A DNA stretch of 64,000 bases from Poriferisodalis sp965208925 (GCF_965208925.1 NZ_OZ242364.1:1054001-1118000), one strand, 5' to 3'; positions 28,035 to 38,492 are shown, counted from the first letter of the stretch. Notes: generated by a model from the sequence alone, not told the origin. Made by a program: numbers and translations.

Positions 28035-29498
28035 CTACACCCAGGGGCAGTTGGAGTTGCGGTCGCCGAAGGTGCCTCCGGTGCGGTAGCGGTCCAGCGT
28101 GAACGGCTTGAGCTCGTCGGGCTTGTCGCCGTGCACCATCATCTCGGCGGTGAGCTTGCCCACGCCGATCATCTTGAACCCGTGGTTGGAGTCCGCGATC
28201 ACCCAGGCGTTGTCGGCCACGTAGTCGAATACCGGCACGTTGTCGGGGGTGAACGCCCCGATGCCGCCGTTGCGGCGCTCCTTGAAGTACGGCCGCAGGT
28301 CCTCCAGGCGCTTGAACAGCATGCCGAGCGTGGCGCAGTAGTAGTCGGCGAACCACTCCTCGGCCTGGTACTCGTCGTTCAGGTGGCCGTAGGGCTCCAC
28401 GGCTGCTCGCGGCCCGATCTTGACCGGGATCGTGCCGCCTTGCAGGCCGGGCGCGCCCACCCGCTCGGCGGCGTAGCGCGTGTATGTGTAGAAGTGGTCC
28501 TTGAGGAACCGGCCGTCGGGTGAATACACCGGCGTGTTCATGAGCTCGACGTGCAGCACCGGCGAGTCTTTGTGCTGGGCAGTGCGGAAGTCGACGCCGG
28601 GCGGCAGCAGCACTTCGCCTTCGAGCAGCCGCCAGTACGTCCACATGTCCATCTGCTCCTCGACGTGCCCGTCGGGGTACAGCACGTCGAGCTGGCTGGG
28701 GCCGCCGAGCCACTCCCAATGCGTCGGCGTCCACGCCCCCGCACCCACCACGACCTGCTCACACGCGATCGACCCCTGGGTGGTCTCCACCGCAGTGACC
28801 GAGCCCGAGTTGTCGAACTGGTAGCCGGTCACGGTGGCGCCGTAGACCCGCTGCACACCCCACTGGCGACACTTCTGGTCGAGGCCCCACACGGCCAGGT
28901 GCGTGCCGGCGTAGCCGGAGCGGTGCTCGTGCAGCACCACGTCGCAGTTCTCTGTCTTGAAGTCGGGCCAGAGGTCGGTGAGAAAGGCGCGGGCCTCTGC
29001 ACCGGTGTAGACGTCGGAGGGGTAGCCGCTGGCTGCTTGGGACGCTTGGAGCTTCAAGTAGTCGTCGGTCTGGTTGGCCTCGCCCACCGACACGTAGCCG
29101 ACCTGCTGGAAGCCGAGGTTCACCGGGTCGGATTCCCACACCTCCACGCTGGCTCGCAGAATGGCGTGCAGAGGCCCGGTCATGTACATGTTGCGGACGC
29201 AGCCGCAGGCCAGCCCCGTGGCGCCGGCGCCGGGGCCCTGCTTGTCGATCAGCACCACGTCGCTGCCCGAGCCCTTGCCGGTGCGCTCGAGGTACATGGC
29301 CAGGTGATAGGCGCTTGACAGCCCGTGCACGCCGGCGCCGACCACCACGAACCGGGCGTGGGGCGGCAATGGCACGGCATCGAACACCGGGATGGCGGCC
29401 GGGTTGACCGCCTGGCCGCCCACTTCCGGCGGCAGGGGCCGGTTGGCGAACGGGTACCACTGGTTGTGCTCTGTCGGATTGGGGATGGAATTGGTCAT
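28035..29498 (-). CDS. FAD-dependent oxidoreductase (DAO family) in the hut operon
   Basis: A 487-aa D-amino-acid-oxidase-type flavoprotein. The FAD motif RFVVVGAGVHGLSSAYHLA sits after a 45-aa leader, and the second FAD contact IADSNHGFKMIGVGKL is near the C-terminus. Family members oxidise secondary or tertiary amines (sarcosine, dimethylglycine, methylated amino acids). There is no N-terminal signal peptide and no fused folate-binding domain. It starts 24 nt downstream of hutI on the same strand and so appears to belong to the hut operon. A role in feeding methylated or otherwise modified histidine derivatives into the pathway is possible but is inference. Confidence 0.85.
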   Translation of the reverse strand: MTNSIPNPTEHNQWYPFANRPLPPEVGGQAVNPAAIPVFDAVPLPPHARFVVVGAGVHGLSSAYHLAMYLERTGKGSGSDVVLIDKQGPGAGATGLACGCVRNMYMTGPLHAILRASVEVWESDPVNLGFQQVGYVSVGEANQTDDYLKLQASQAASGYPSDVYTGAEARAFLTDLWPDFKTENCDVVLHEHRSGYAGTHLAVWGLDQKCRQWGVQRVYGATVTGYQFDNSGSVTAVETTQGSIACEQVVVGAGAWTPTHWEWLGGPSQLDVLYPDGHVEEQMDMWTYWRLLEGEVLLPPGVDFRTAQHKDSPVLHVELMNTPVYSPDGRFLKDHFYTYTRYAAERVGAPGLQGGTIPVKIGPRAAVEPYGHLNDEYQAEEWFADYYCATLGMLFKRLEDLRPYFKERRNGGIGAFTPDNVPVFDYVADNAWVIADSNHGFKMIGVGKLTAEMMVHGDKPDELKPFTLDRYRTGGTFGDRNSNCPWV

Positions 29499-29522
29499 TG
29501 CTGTCCTTCTTTCAATTGGAGA

Positions 29523-30701
29523 TCACGTGTGGTCGTCGGCGGGCGGGAGCCGGTAGTCGGCCCCCAGGGTCCGCCAGATCAAGGGGACGCCGGGCCGGTA
29601 GGCGAGGTGGTAGCGGCTGGGCGCGTCCAGGATGGTCACGTGAGCCGGACTGCCGTTGGTGAGCCGCCCAACGTCAGTCCGGCCCAGCGCGACTGCTCCG
29701 CCGACCGTCACTGCGGCGACGGCTTCGTCGATCGTCATGCCCATGTCGCGCACTGCCATCGCAATGCAGAACGAGATGGACGTCGTGTAGCTGGAACCGG
29801 GGTTGCAGTTCGAGGCCATCGCCACCGTGACCCCGGCGTCGATCGCCCGCCGGGCGTCGGGGTAGGGCTGGCGGGTGGAGAAGTCGGTGGCTGGCAGGAA
29901 GGTGGCCACGGTGTCGCTGCCGGCCAAGGCCTCGATGTCGTCGTCGGAGAGGTAGGTGCAGTGGTCGACCGACGAGCAACCCATCTCGACGGCGAGCTGC
30001 ACGCCCGGCCCGTGGCCGAGCTGGTTGCCATGCACGCGCAGACCGAGCCCGGCGGCACGTCCAGCTTCGAGCACTGCCCGGGACTGCTCGACGTTGAAGG
30101 CGCCGGTCTCGCAGAACACGTCGATCCAGCGGACGCGGTCCTTGACCGCCTCCAGCATCGGCCCGCACACCAGGTCGATGTAGTCGTCGGCGCGTCCCTC
30201 GTACTCGTGAGGCAGCAGGTGGGCACCCAAGAACGTGGCCTCGGGTGTGGCGTCGGCGGCCAGCGAGGCCAGCTCGATCTCGGAGTCCAGCGACAGGCCG
30301 TAACCGGTCTTGATCTCCACCGTGGTGGTGCCGGCCCGGTGCACCTCGGCCAACCGCTGATCGAGCGAGGCCGCCAGAGCTTCCCGGCCCGCACTGCGCG
30401 TGGCCTCGGTGGTCACCCGGATACCGCCGCCGTCGTAGGGCTCGCCTGCCATCCGCCGGGTGAACTCCTCGGCCCGGTCGCCGGCGAACACCAAGTGAGA
30501 ATGGGAGTCGACAAAGCCGGGCAGCACGCAGCGACCGCCAGCGTCGAGACGTTCATCGGCGACGGCCCCAGACGGGCCCACCGCCACCACGGTGTCGCCG
30601 TCGATGACCAGCGACGCATCGGTCACGACGCCCAGCGGGCCGTCGCCCAGCTCGGGATCGTTGGTGACCAGCTCGGCGATGTTGTCGATGACCAGGGTCA
30701 T
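29523..30701 (-). CDS. hutI: Imidazolonepropionase
   Basis: A 392-aa amidohydrolase that hydrolyses 4-imidazolone-5-propanoate to N-formimino-L-glutamate, step 3 of histidine catabolism. The metal-binding strand is PGFVDSHSHLVFAGDRAEEF, followed by TTTVEIKTGYGLSLDSE, VHGNQLGHGPG and DHCTYLSDDDI. The length is normal. It overlaps hutF by 4 nt upstream and is followed after 24 nt by the DAO-type flavoprotein. The order hutU, deformylase-like, hutF, hutI along one strand is consistent with one transcript. Confidence 0.96.
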   Translation of the reverse strand: MTLVIDNIAELVTNDPELGDGPLGVVTDASLVIDGDTVVAVGPSGAVADERLDAGGRCVLPGFVDSHSHLVFAGDRAEEFTRRMAGEPYDGGGIRVTTEATRSAGREALAASLDQRLAEVHRAGTTTVEIKTGYGLSLDSEIELASLAADATPEATFLGAHLLPHEYEGRADDYIDLVCGPMLEAVKDRVRWIDVFCETGAFNVEQSRAVLEAGRAAGLGLRVHGNQLGHGPGVQLAVEMGCSSVDHCTYLSDDDIEALAGSDTVATFLPATDFSTRQPYPDARRAIDAGVTVAMASNCNPGSSYTTSISFCIAMAVRDMGMTIDEAVAAVTVGGAVALGRTDVGRLTNGSPAHVTILDAPSRYHLAYRPGVPLIWRTLGADYRLPPADDHT

Positions 30702-32062
30702 GGCGCAGTGACCTCCGTGATGGCTGCGGCCAGCTCGGCCGCAACGTCAACGGTCGTGTGGCGCCCGTCACGCACGACAGTTCTGCCGCCGACCACCAGG
30801 TGCTGCACATCAGCACTGGTGGCCGCGAAAACCGTCGCAGCCAGCGCCGAATCGGTGTCCGTTCCGGCCAGCTGCACGCCCTTGAGGCCCACCGTGACAA
30901 AGTCGGCCAACGCTCCCGCCTCCAGCACGCCGCCCTCCGGCCAACCGAGCGACCGGTAGCCGCCGGAGGTGGCCATCGCGGCGAGATCCTCGGTGGCGAA
31001 CACGCCGCGGACACCCGAGGCCGCCCGCTGGTCAAGCTCGACCGTGCGGGTCTCTTCGAACAGGTCGATGGCGGCGTGGGAATCCGAGCCCAGACACAGG
31101 CCGGCCCCTTGGTGGGTCAGACCAACGCTGGGGCCGATGCCGTCGGCGAGGTCCCGTTCAGTGGTCGGGCACAGGCAGCACGAGGCGCTGGCCTCGCCGA
31201 TCATTGCCTGGTCGCGGCCATCGGCATGTGTGGCGTGCACCAGCGTTGTATCCGACCCGAGCCCTCCGGCGCGGGCGATCACCTCGACGGGGGTCATGCC
31301 GTGGACGCCCAGGCATTGCTCGTTCTCTGCAGACTGCTCGGAGGCGTGGAAGTGCAGCGGGGCGCCGCGCTCGCGGGCCCAGTCAGTGGCCACCTTGATG
31401 GACGCAGGATCAACCGCCCTCACCGAGTGCACCGCCGCGCCGATCTGGATCATCGTCCCTGACGCCGTCGAGGCCAGCCGTTCGACCCGGTCGGCCCACC
31501 GGTCAGCACTGCCGTCGCTGAATCGAGCCTGCGCTGGCCGGAGTGGCTCGTAGCCGCCCAGCGCGGGGTCAAGCCCGCCATGCAGATACAGCGTGTCCAG
31601 CAGCGTCAGGCGGATGCCCGCGTCGCGGGCCGCGGTTGCCACCGCAGCGCCCATGGCATTGGGGTCGTCATATTCGCCCCCGTCGGGGCGGTGATGGACG
31701 TAGTGGAACTCGCCGACCACACCGATGCCAGCCAGCGCCATCTCGGCGAACACCGCCCGAGCCAGCCGGTAGTAGCTGTCGGGGTCAAGGCAGCTCGCCA
31801 CCCGGTACATCAGGTCGCGCCAGCTCCAGAAGTTGCCCCGCCCGAGATGGGTCCGGCCACGCAGAGCGCGGTGAAAGGCGTGACTGTGCGCATTGGCCAG
31901 CGCCGGCAACGTGAGACCGGCCAAAGGCACAGCCCCCTCCGGGCGTACCGGCACATCTGCGCAGACCCCGGTGATGCGGTCACCTTCGACAGCAATCACC
32001 ACGCCCTCCGCGGCCCGGGGGCCGCCGAGCCAGGCCAGCTCGCACCAGTAGTGGGCAGTCAC
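30698..32062 (-). CDS. hutF: Formimidoylglutamate deiminase
   Basis: A 454-aa amidohydrolase-superfamily enzyme that converts N-formimino-L-glutamate to N-formyl-L-glutamate and ammonia. The HutF signature LPALANAHSHAFHRALRGRT with the two metal His is near the N-terminus; GVVGEFHYVHH and LHFHASEQSAENEQCLGVHG are the later active-site segments. It overlaps the deformylase-like gene (32059-32062) and hutI (30698-30701) by 4 nt each. HutF marks the five-step route, which needs a deformylase for N-formylglutamate; no HutG is found and the next gene upstream is a peptide-deformylase homologue. Confidence 0.95.
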   Translation of the reverse strand: MTAHYWCELAWLGGPRAAEGVVIAVEGDRITGVCADVPVRPEGAVPLAGLTLPALANAHSHAFHRALRGRTHLGRGNFWSWRDLMYRVASCLDPDSYYRLARAVFAEMALAGIGVVGEFHYVHHRPDGGEYDDPNAMGAAVATAARDAGIRLTLLDTLYLHGGLDPALGGYEPLRPAQARFSDGSADRWADRVERLASTASGTMIQIGAAVHSVRAVDPASIKVATDWARERGAPLHFHASEQSAENEQCLGVHGMTPVEVIARAGGLGSDTTLVHATHADGRDQAMIGEASASCCLCPTTERDLADGIGPSVGLTHQGAGLCLGSDSHAAIDLFEETRTVELDQRAASGVRGVFATEDLAAMATSGGYRSLGWPEGGVLEAGALADFVTVGLKGVQLAGTDTDSALAATVFAATSADVQHLVVGGRTVVRDGRHTTVDVAAELAAAITEVTAP

Positions 32063-32628
32063 ACACCGACCCTTTGGTTGAACCGGGTGATGCGCTCGAT
32101 AAAGGCGTCACGGTGATGCTGCTCGAACTGTTCCCAGGTGCACAGCGTGGACGGGTCGGCGCGGTCGGTGATCAGCACGCCGTCGAGGTGGTCGCACTCG
32201 TGCTGCCAGGTTCCGGCCGTCAGGCCCCGCGCGGTGACGCAGTGCTCCGTGCCGTCGCGGTCGAAATAGCGGACCCCGAGATGGACCGAGCGGACCACGT
32301 CGCCGCGCAACGGCACCGACAGGCAGCCCTCGTTGATCACCACGGTCTCGTCGCCGAGCACTTCGAGTTCGGGATTGATGGCCACGGTCAACGGGATCGG
32401 TGGCTTGTAGGGGTAGCGGGGATTGTCGTTCACCTCGATGACGACGATCCGGGCCGTCTCGCCGATCTGGTTCGCCGCCAATCCCGCCCCGTTGGCGTGG
32501 CGCATCGTGTCGATGAGGTCGTCGATGATGCCCTGCGTTCGCTCGCCGGCAATGTCCGCACGCGGCACGGCCGCAGCCGGCTGCCGCAACGCCGGATGGC
32601 CGATGGAGAGGATCTCCCGAACGGTCAT
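32059..32628 (-). CDS. Peptide-deformylase family protein in the hut operon, candidate N-formylglutamate deformylase
   Basis: A 189-aa polypeptide deformylase homologue. All three metal/active-site motifs are intact: GAGLAANQIG, EGCLSVPLRG and QHECDHLDG, so Cys and two His should bind the metal with a catalytic Glu. The start at 32628 (MTVREILSIGHP) follows the family norm; the in-frame ATG at 32730 adds a non-homologous tail. It sits between hutU (16 nt upstream) and hutF (4-nt overlap). HutF yields N-formyl-L-glutamate, normally cleaved by HutG, which is absent here. I infer that this enzyme removes the formyl group from N-formylglutamate. It could also be an ordinary Def or a second Def copy that moved here. 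Confidence 0.88.
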   Translation of the reverse strand: MTVREILSIGHPALRQPAAAVPRADIAGERTQGIIDDLIDTMRHANGAGLAANQIGETARIVVIEVNDNPRYPYKPPIPLTVAINPELEVLGDETVVINEGCLSVPLRGDVVRSVHLGVRYFDRDGTEHCVTARGLTAGTWQHECDHLDGVLITDRADPSTLCTWEQFEQHHRDAFIERITRFNQRVGV

Positions 32629-32644
32629 GCGTGTCGCCTGATGC

Positions 32645-34336
<1,692 letters not shown>

Positions 34337-34403
34337 AGACGACCTCAAACTGCGAGATGTGCGGTGTGCCACACGTTAGTGAGCAGCGGCCTATGCTGTC
34401 AAT

Positions 34404-35126
34404 ATGCAGCAAGAGATTTCAGTATCTGAAATAAGCGCTGTCACTTCCCTGCACAGGTCGCGCTCGGCAGAACGGGTGCTGGCGCTGTTGGACGCGGTCG
34501 TCACCAGCGGTGAGCTCAGCCTGACAGCAGCTGCATCTCAGACAGACATGCCGGCAAGCACGGCGCTGCGACACCTGCGGGTGCTGACCGACCGCGGATA
34601 TCTCGTGAAGAACGGCTCCGGGTCGTATTCGGTGGGCCCAGCATTCGTGCGCACCGCCTTGGCGTCGCTGCAGTCGGGTCCCTACGCACGGCTGAGGGCG
34701 GCCGCCCAACCAGAGCTGGAACGACTGGTGGAGGCCACCGAGGAATCGGCATACCTGGCCGTACGCGACGGCGACGCCGCCGTCTACATCGCCACGGTCG
34801 AAGGCCGCCGAGCTATTCGCCATGTCGGCTGGGTGGGCCGTTCGGTGCCCATCGGCGGCACTGCGGTAGGCGAGGCGTTGCTCGCCGCGCCGCTGGCACC
34901 TGGCTCGCGTTGTGCTCCCATCTTCAACACCGGCGCCATCGAGCCCGACGTCACCGCCGTGTGCGCCCCAATTCACGGCTCCGCAGGTCCGCTTGCAGCT
35001 TTGTCCGTGCTGGGCCCCGCAGACCGGCTCACCGGCGCCCGCCTGCAAACGGCGGCCGACGCCGTGACCCAAGCGGCCATGGCCACCTCGTCCGCGCTGT
35101 CGTCTGGCCCTGCAGAGGTGACCTGA
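34404..35126 (+). CDS. IclR-type transcriptional regulator of the hut locus
   Basis: A 240-aa regulator. The N-terminal winged helix-turn-helix is visible (LALLDAVVTSGELSLTAAAS, PASTALRHLRVLTDRGYLV), followed by a ligand-binding domain (LVEATEESAYLAVRDGDAAV; HVGWVGRSVPIGGTAVGEAL). It is divergent from hutU and lies 2 nt upstream of hutH. By position it controls both hut units, with urocanate or a later intermediate as the likely signal; this is inference. A 17-bp palindrome lies within its first codons (34416-34432). Many bacteria use HutC (GntR family) for this job, so an IclR-type controller is a variant. Confidence 0.85.
   Translation: MQQEISVSEISAVTSLHRSRSAERVLALLDAVVTSGELSLTAAASQTDMPASTALRHLRVLTDRGYLVKNGSGSYSVGPAFVRTALASLQSGPYARLRAAAQPELERLVEATEESAYLAVRDGDAAVYIATVEGRRAIRHVGWVGRSVPIGGTAVGEALLAAPLAPGSRCAPIFNTGAIEPDVTAVCAPIHGSAGPLAALSVLGPADRLTGARLQTAADAVTQAAMATSSALSSGPAEVT
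34416..34432. promoter_or_regulatory. 17-bp palindrome at the start of the hut regulator gene
   Basis: ATTTCAG (34416-34422), a TAT centre, and CTGAAAT (34426-34432) form a perfect inverted repeat within codons 5-10 of the IclR-type gene. It is A/T-rich in an otherwise GC-rich gene, as expected of an operator. Binding here could block transcription of the regulator-hutH unit and also reach the hutU promoter about 80 nt away. This is a candidate only. Confidence 0.4.
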
Positions 35127-35128
35127 CC

Positions 35129-36652
35129 GTGGAACTGGACGGCCCCGGCGTCGCTGTTTCCGATGTCGTCGCGGTTGCCCGCCACGGATCCCATGTGCAC
35201 CTGAGCGCCGACGCCCTCGAGCGGATGACCGCAGCCCGCAGCATCGTCGAGACCCTGGCCGAGGGCGAGCCGGCCTACGGCATCTCCACCGGCTTCGGCG
35301 CCCTGGCCAACACCACGATTCCCGCCGATCGCCGGGTCGCCTTGCAGCAGTCGCTGATCCGCTCCCACGCCGCCGGGATGGGCCCGCCGGTCGAGGCCGA
35401 GGTCGTGCGGGCCATGATGTTCCTGCGAGCACGCACGCTCGCCTTCGGAGCTTCCGGAGCGAGACCGCAGGTGGCCGAGACGCTGGTGCGCCTGATCAAC
35501 GCAGGCGTGGTGCCGGTGGTGCCCGAGCACGGCTCGCTCGGCGCCAGCGGCGACCTTGCCCCGCTTGCCCACGCCGCGCTCGTGCTCATGGGCGAGGGCG
35601 AAGTGCTCACCGACAACGGGTACACGATCAGCGGGGCCGAGGCCCTTGCGAGAGCGGGCATCGAACCCGTGGTGCTCGCCGAGAAGGAAGGCCTCGCCCT
35701 CACCAACGGCACCGACGGGATCCTGGGAATGCTGTGCCTGGCCGTCCACGATCTGGCCGGGCTGCTGCGCGTTGCCGACATCGTGGCCGCCTGCAGCGTG
35801 GAGGCGTTGCTGGCCACCGATCGGGCCTTCGCCGCCGACCTGCTGGCGTTGCGGCCCCATCCCGGCCAGCAGGCCAGCGCCGCCAACCTTCGCACGGTGC
35901 TGGCGGGCTCGCCCATCGTGGCCAGCCACCGTCATGACGACGACCGTGTGCAGGACGCCTACTCCATCCGGTGCACCCCCCAGGTGCACGGCGCGGCTCG
36001 CGACACCTTCGACTTCGCCGCCGAGGTGGCAGATCGGGAGCTGGCGTCGGCGATCGACAATCCGATGGTGATGGGCGACGGCCGGGTCGAGTCGTGCGGC
36101 AACTTTCACGGGGCACCCGTCGCACTGGCAGCCGACTATCTCGCCATCGCCGCCGCCGAGGTCGGTGCCATCGCCGAGCGCCGTATCGACCGCTTGCTCG
36201 ACGCCAAGCGTTCCCACGGACTGCCGCCGTTCCTCGCTGATGATCCGGGCGTGGACAGCGGCCTGATGATCGGCCAGTACACCGCGGCGGCCCTGTGCGC
36301 AGAGAACCGTCGGCTGGCCTCGCCGGCAGCGGTCGACTCGCTGCCGACTTCCGCCATGCAGGAGGACCACGTGTCCATGGGCTGGGGTGCCGCCCGCAAG
36401 CTGCGCCGGGCCGTCGCCAACCTGCGCCGCATTCTCGCGATCGAATGGGTGACCGCCGCCCGCGGCATCGAGCTGCGAGCGCCCCTGCAGCCCGCGGCAG
36501 GCACCGCAGCCGCGCTCAACCTGCTGCGCAGCGCAGTGCCCGGCCCAGGCCCCGACCGCTGGCTGTCCCCCGAACTCGCCGCAGCCGATCAGCTGCTCAC
36601 CGACGAAGCCCTCGTGCCCGCAGTCGAGTCAGTCACCGCCCCCCTGACCTGA
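35129..36652 (+). CDS. hutH: Histidine ammonia-lyase
   Basis: A 507-aa histidase that deaminates L-histidine to trans-urocanate, step 1 of the pathway. The Ala-Ser-Gly triad that forms the MIO cofactor is seen in GSLGASGDLAPLAH; other conserved segments are PAYGISTGFGALAN, QDAYSIRCTPQVHGAARDT and GNFHGAPVALAADYLA. The GTG at 35129 was chosen because GAGGTGA lies about 10 nt upstream and the protein then starts in the usual place; the stop of the regulator is 2 nt before it. The longer open frame upstream is a shadow of the regulator gene. Confidence 0.95.
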   Translation: MELDGPGVAVSDVVAVARHGSHVHLSADALERMTAARSIVETLAEGEPAYGISTGFGALANTTIPADRRVALQQSLIRSHAAGMGPPVEAEVVRAMMFLRARTLAFGASGARPQVAETLVRLINAGVVPVVPEHGSLGASGDLAPLAHAALVLMGEGEVLTDNGYTISGAEALARAGIEPVVLAEKEGLALTNGTDGILGMLCLAVHDLAGLLRVADIVAACSVEALLATDRAFAADLLALRPHPGQQASAANLRTVLAGSPIVASHRHDDDRVQDAYSIRCTPQVHGAARDTFDFAAEVADRELASAIDNPMVMGDGRVESCGNFHGAPVALAADYLAIAAAEVGAIAERRIDRLLDAKRSHGLPPFLADDPGVDSGLMIGQYTAAALCAENRRLASPAAVDSLPTSAMQEDHVSMGWGAARKLRRAVANLRRILAIEWVTAARGIELRAPLQPAAGTAAALNLLRSAVPGPGPDRWLSPELAAADQLLTDEALVPAVESVTAPLT

Positions 36653-36692
36653 CGCAATTCAGCGGCGCGACGGCATCGGTAGCCTCCGCCCG

Positions 36693-37586
36693 ATGCGCGA
36701 CAGACCTGCGACGAATGGTCGGCCGGACTGGGTGTCCGATGAGATGTACCCGTTCGAGAGCAGATTTCATGAGACTTCATCTGGCCATCACCTGCACTAC
36801 ATCGACGAAGGATCCGGCTCGCCGATCGTCTTCGTTCATGGCAACCCGGCATGGTCATTCGAGTTCCGCCATTTGATCGTTGAGCTCCGAACCGAGCACC
36901 GATGCGTCGCAGCAGACCATCTCGGCTTCGGGCTCTCCACTCGGAGCGATCGCAACGAAGACCACCACCCCAGCGCGCACGCTGAGAGGTTCGAGGAGTT
37001 CGTCCTCGACCTCGATCTGCGGGATGTGACGCTGTACATGAACGACTGGGGCGGCCCCATAGGACTGGACTTCGCCCGCAAGCACCCGGATCGAGTGAAG
37101 AACTTGATCATCGCCAATACGTGGTGCTGGCCGGTCAGCGGCGATCGCCATTTTCGGTTCTTCAGCAAGATGATGGCGAGCCCGCTCGGTCGATACCTGA
37201 TCACCCGGCGCAACTACTTCGTCAAAGGCGTGATGCCCCGCGCGGTGGCTGACCGCAAGACGCTCACGCCCGAGGTCATGGCGCACTATCGCAACGCCCT
37301 CCCCGACCCGGCCTCGCGAGCAGCATGCGCTGCCCTTCCCGGCTACATCGTGGACGCAGCTGACTGGCTGGGTTCGATCTGGCGCGACCGGGCAGCGTTC
37401 AGCGACAAGCCGACTCTGCTGCTGTGGGGCAGCAAGGACATCGCATTTCGGCTGAAGGAGCTCGAGAGGTGGAAGTCGGCGATGCAGAACTACGAAGCGC
37501 ACGTCTTTGACGACGGCGGACACTTCGTCGCCGAAGAAATCCCGCACCGGATCCTGCCCCTGATCCGGGAATTGCTCAGCCGGTAG
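36693..37586 (+). CDS. Haloalkane-dehalogenase-like alpha/beta hydrolase
   Basis: A 297-aa alpha/beta hydrolase. The oxyanion segment FVHGNPAWSFEFR and the nucleophile elbow LYMNDWGGPIGLDFA, with Asp in place of Ser, fit haloalkane dehalogenases; DDGGHFVAEE near the end holds the catalytic His. A halide-stabilising Trp follows the nucleophile Asp directly, as in the family, and LLLWGSKDIAF may hold the second acidic residue. The gene stands alone, 40 nt after hutH. The activity could be dehalogenation or another hydrolysis; specificity cannot be read. Confidence 0.82.
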   Translation: MRDRPATNGRPDWVSDEMYPFESRFHETSSGHHLHYIDEGSGSPIVFVHGNPAWSFEFRHLIVELRTEHRCVAADHLGFGLSTRSDRNEDHHPSAHAERFEEFVLDLDLRDVTLYMNDWGGPIGLDFARKHPDRVKNLIIANTWCWPVSGDRHFRFFSKMMASPLGRYLITRRNYFVKGVMPRAVADRKTLTPEVMAHYRNALPDPASRAACAALPGYIVDAADWLGSIWRDRAAFSDKPTLLLWGSKDIAFRLKELERWKSAMQNYEAHVFDDGGHFVAEEIPHRILPLIRELLSR

Positions 37587-37616
37587 ACAATCAAGCCGGT
37601 TGCCTTGTGCCGTAGT

Positions 37617-37631
37617 TGTACAATTTGTACA
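37617..37631. promoter_or_regulatory. TGTACA-ATT-TGTACA operator overlapping the antitoxin start
   Basis: Two TGTACA hexamers (37617-37622 and 37626-37631) spaced by ATT form a 15-bp near-symmetric site that ends on the A of the antitoxin start codon. The YefM antitoxin of E. coli is known to bind TGTACA core motifs in its own promoter, so this is a well-supported autoregulation site. The centre-to-centre spacing here is 9 bp. Confidence 0.7.
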
Positions 37632-37882
37632 TGACGGAGATCGCGTTCACCGACGCACGGAACCGCCTGGCCGATGTGATCACTGAGACCAGCCGGTCCG
37701 GCGAGCCGATTTCAGTGACGCGGCGCGGCCGGCGGGTCGCAGTGATCCTGAGCGCCGACGCATTCGACCAGCTCGTCGACCGTGCCGATGAGGCCGAGGA
37801 CCGACGCGCACTCGACGCAGCTCGAGCCGAGGATGACTACGTGCCGTGGGAAGAGGTCAAGGCCGCCCTCGGGCTCGAGTGA
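37631..37882 (+). CDS. Phd/YefM family antitoxin
   Basis: An 83-aa antitoxin. The YefM DNA-binding domain is at the N-terminus (FTDARNRLADVITETSRSGE, ISVTRRGRRVAVILSAD), followed by an acidic tail (EAEDRRALDAARAEDDY) expected to wrap around the toxin. The ATG at 37631 was preferred to 37616, because it matches family starts and the operator then lies directly upstream. The toxin gene starts 12 nt after the stop. Confidence 0.9.
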   Translation: MTEIAFTDARNRLADVITETSRSGEPISVTRRGRRVAVILSADAFDQLVDRADEAEDRRALDAARAEDDYVPWEEVKAALGLE

Positions 37883-37894
37883 GCCGGCGCATCA

Positions 37895-38161
37895 GTGACC
37901 CGGTACACAGTCGAGATCTCGCGCCGGGCCGTCAAGGCGATTGCCGGGCTCGGACGCGCCGACCAGCTCCGGGTTCGCGCGGCCATCGACCTGCTGGCGG
38001 ACGAACCACGCCCACCCGGCTGCGTCAAGCTCGCCGGCGAAGAGTCTGCGTACCGGGTGCGCGTAGGCGACTACCGGATCGTGTACGACGTCATCGACGA
38101 CCGGCTCGTGATCCAAGTCGTCCGGATAGGCCACCGCCGTGACACCTACCGAAGCACCTGA
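37895..38161 (+). CDS. RelE/YoeB-type mRNA interferase toxin
   Basis: An 88-aa RelE-superfamily toxin, GTG start. The family core is EISRRAVKAIAGLGRADQLR and ESAYRVRVGDYRIVYDVIDD, ending IGHRRDTYRS with the conserved His/Arg and Tyr. Such toxins cut mRNA on the ribosome and are neutralised by the upstream YefM-type antitoxin. The gap of 12 nt and the shared operator support one operon. Confidence 0.92.
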   Translation: MTRYTVEISRRAVKAIAGLGRADQLRVRAAIDLLADEPRPPGCVKLAGEESAYRVRVGDYRIVYDVIDDRLVIQVVRIGHRRDTYRST

Positions 38162-38492
38162 GCTCGCCGCCGATGGGCAGATGCTCGCCGCCGCAAACCC
38201 GCTGGCCGCAGGTGCCGACGTTCGCCTCCCGCGCTCACGGACGGTGCACGCCTCCCCGCCGCCCGCCGAACGCGCATTGGTGACACCGATAGGTTTCACC
38301 TCGGAGATTTCCCCTGAAGCTGCCGGTCCGCGAGCTGAACACACGCATCGTCGCAGGTCGGAGGGGCCTTTCCGCGGACCCTAACAACCCGATCCCGACA
38401 CTCGTGAAGAATCAGGGCTAGCCGCTCCTATCCGCTACCTGCGCCGTGCGGCGCGCGAGGGTGTTGACAATACGGCTGAAACTGGAGGTGAT
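38162..38492. other. Intergenic gap between RelE and DarT, no gene seen
   Basis: These 331 nt contain no convincing coding frame on either strand. An open frame at 38139-38384 shows no recognisable features and overlaps relE. The last 40 nt contain a strong GGAGGTG ribosome-binding site (38484-38490) for the GTG of the next gene, and a TTGACA at 38464 that is too close to that site to be its -35 box. Confidence 0.5.

Noticed and set aside
29325..30959. 544-aa open frame opposite hutI and the flavoprotein
   Set aside because: Antisense shadow of hutI; no recognisable domain.
38464..38469. TTGACA as a -35 box for darT
   Set aside because: Only about 15 nt separate it from the ribosome-binding site, leaving no room for a -10 box and transcript start.
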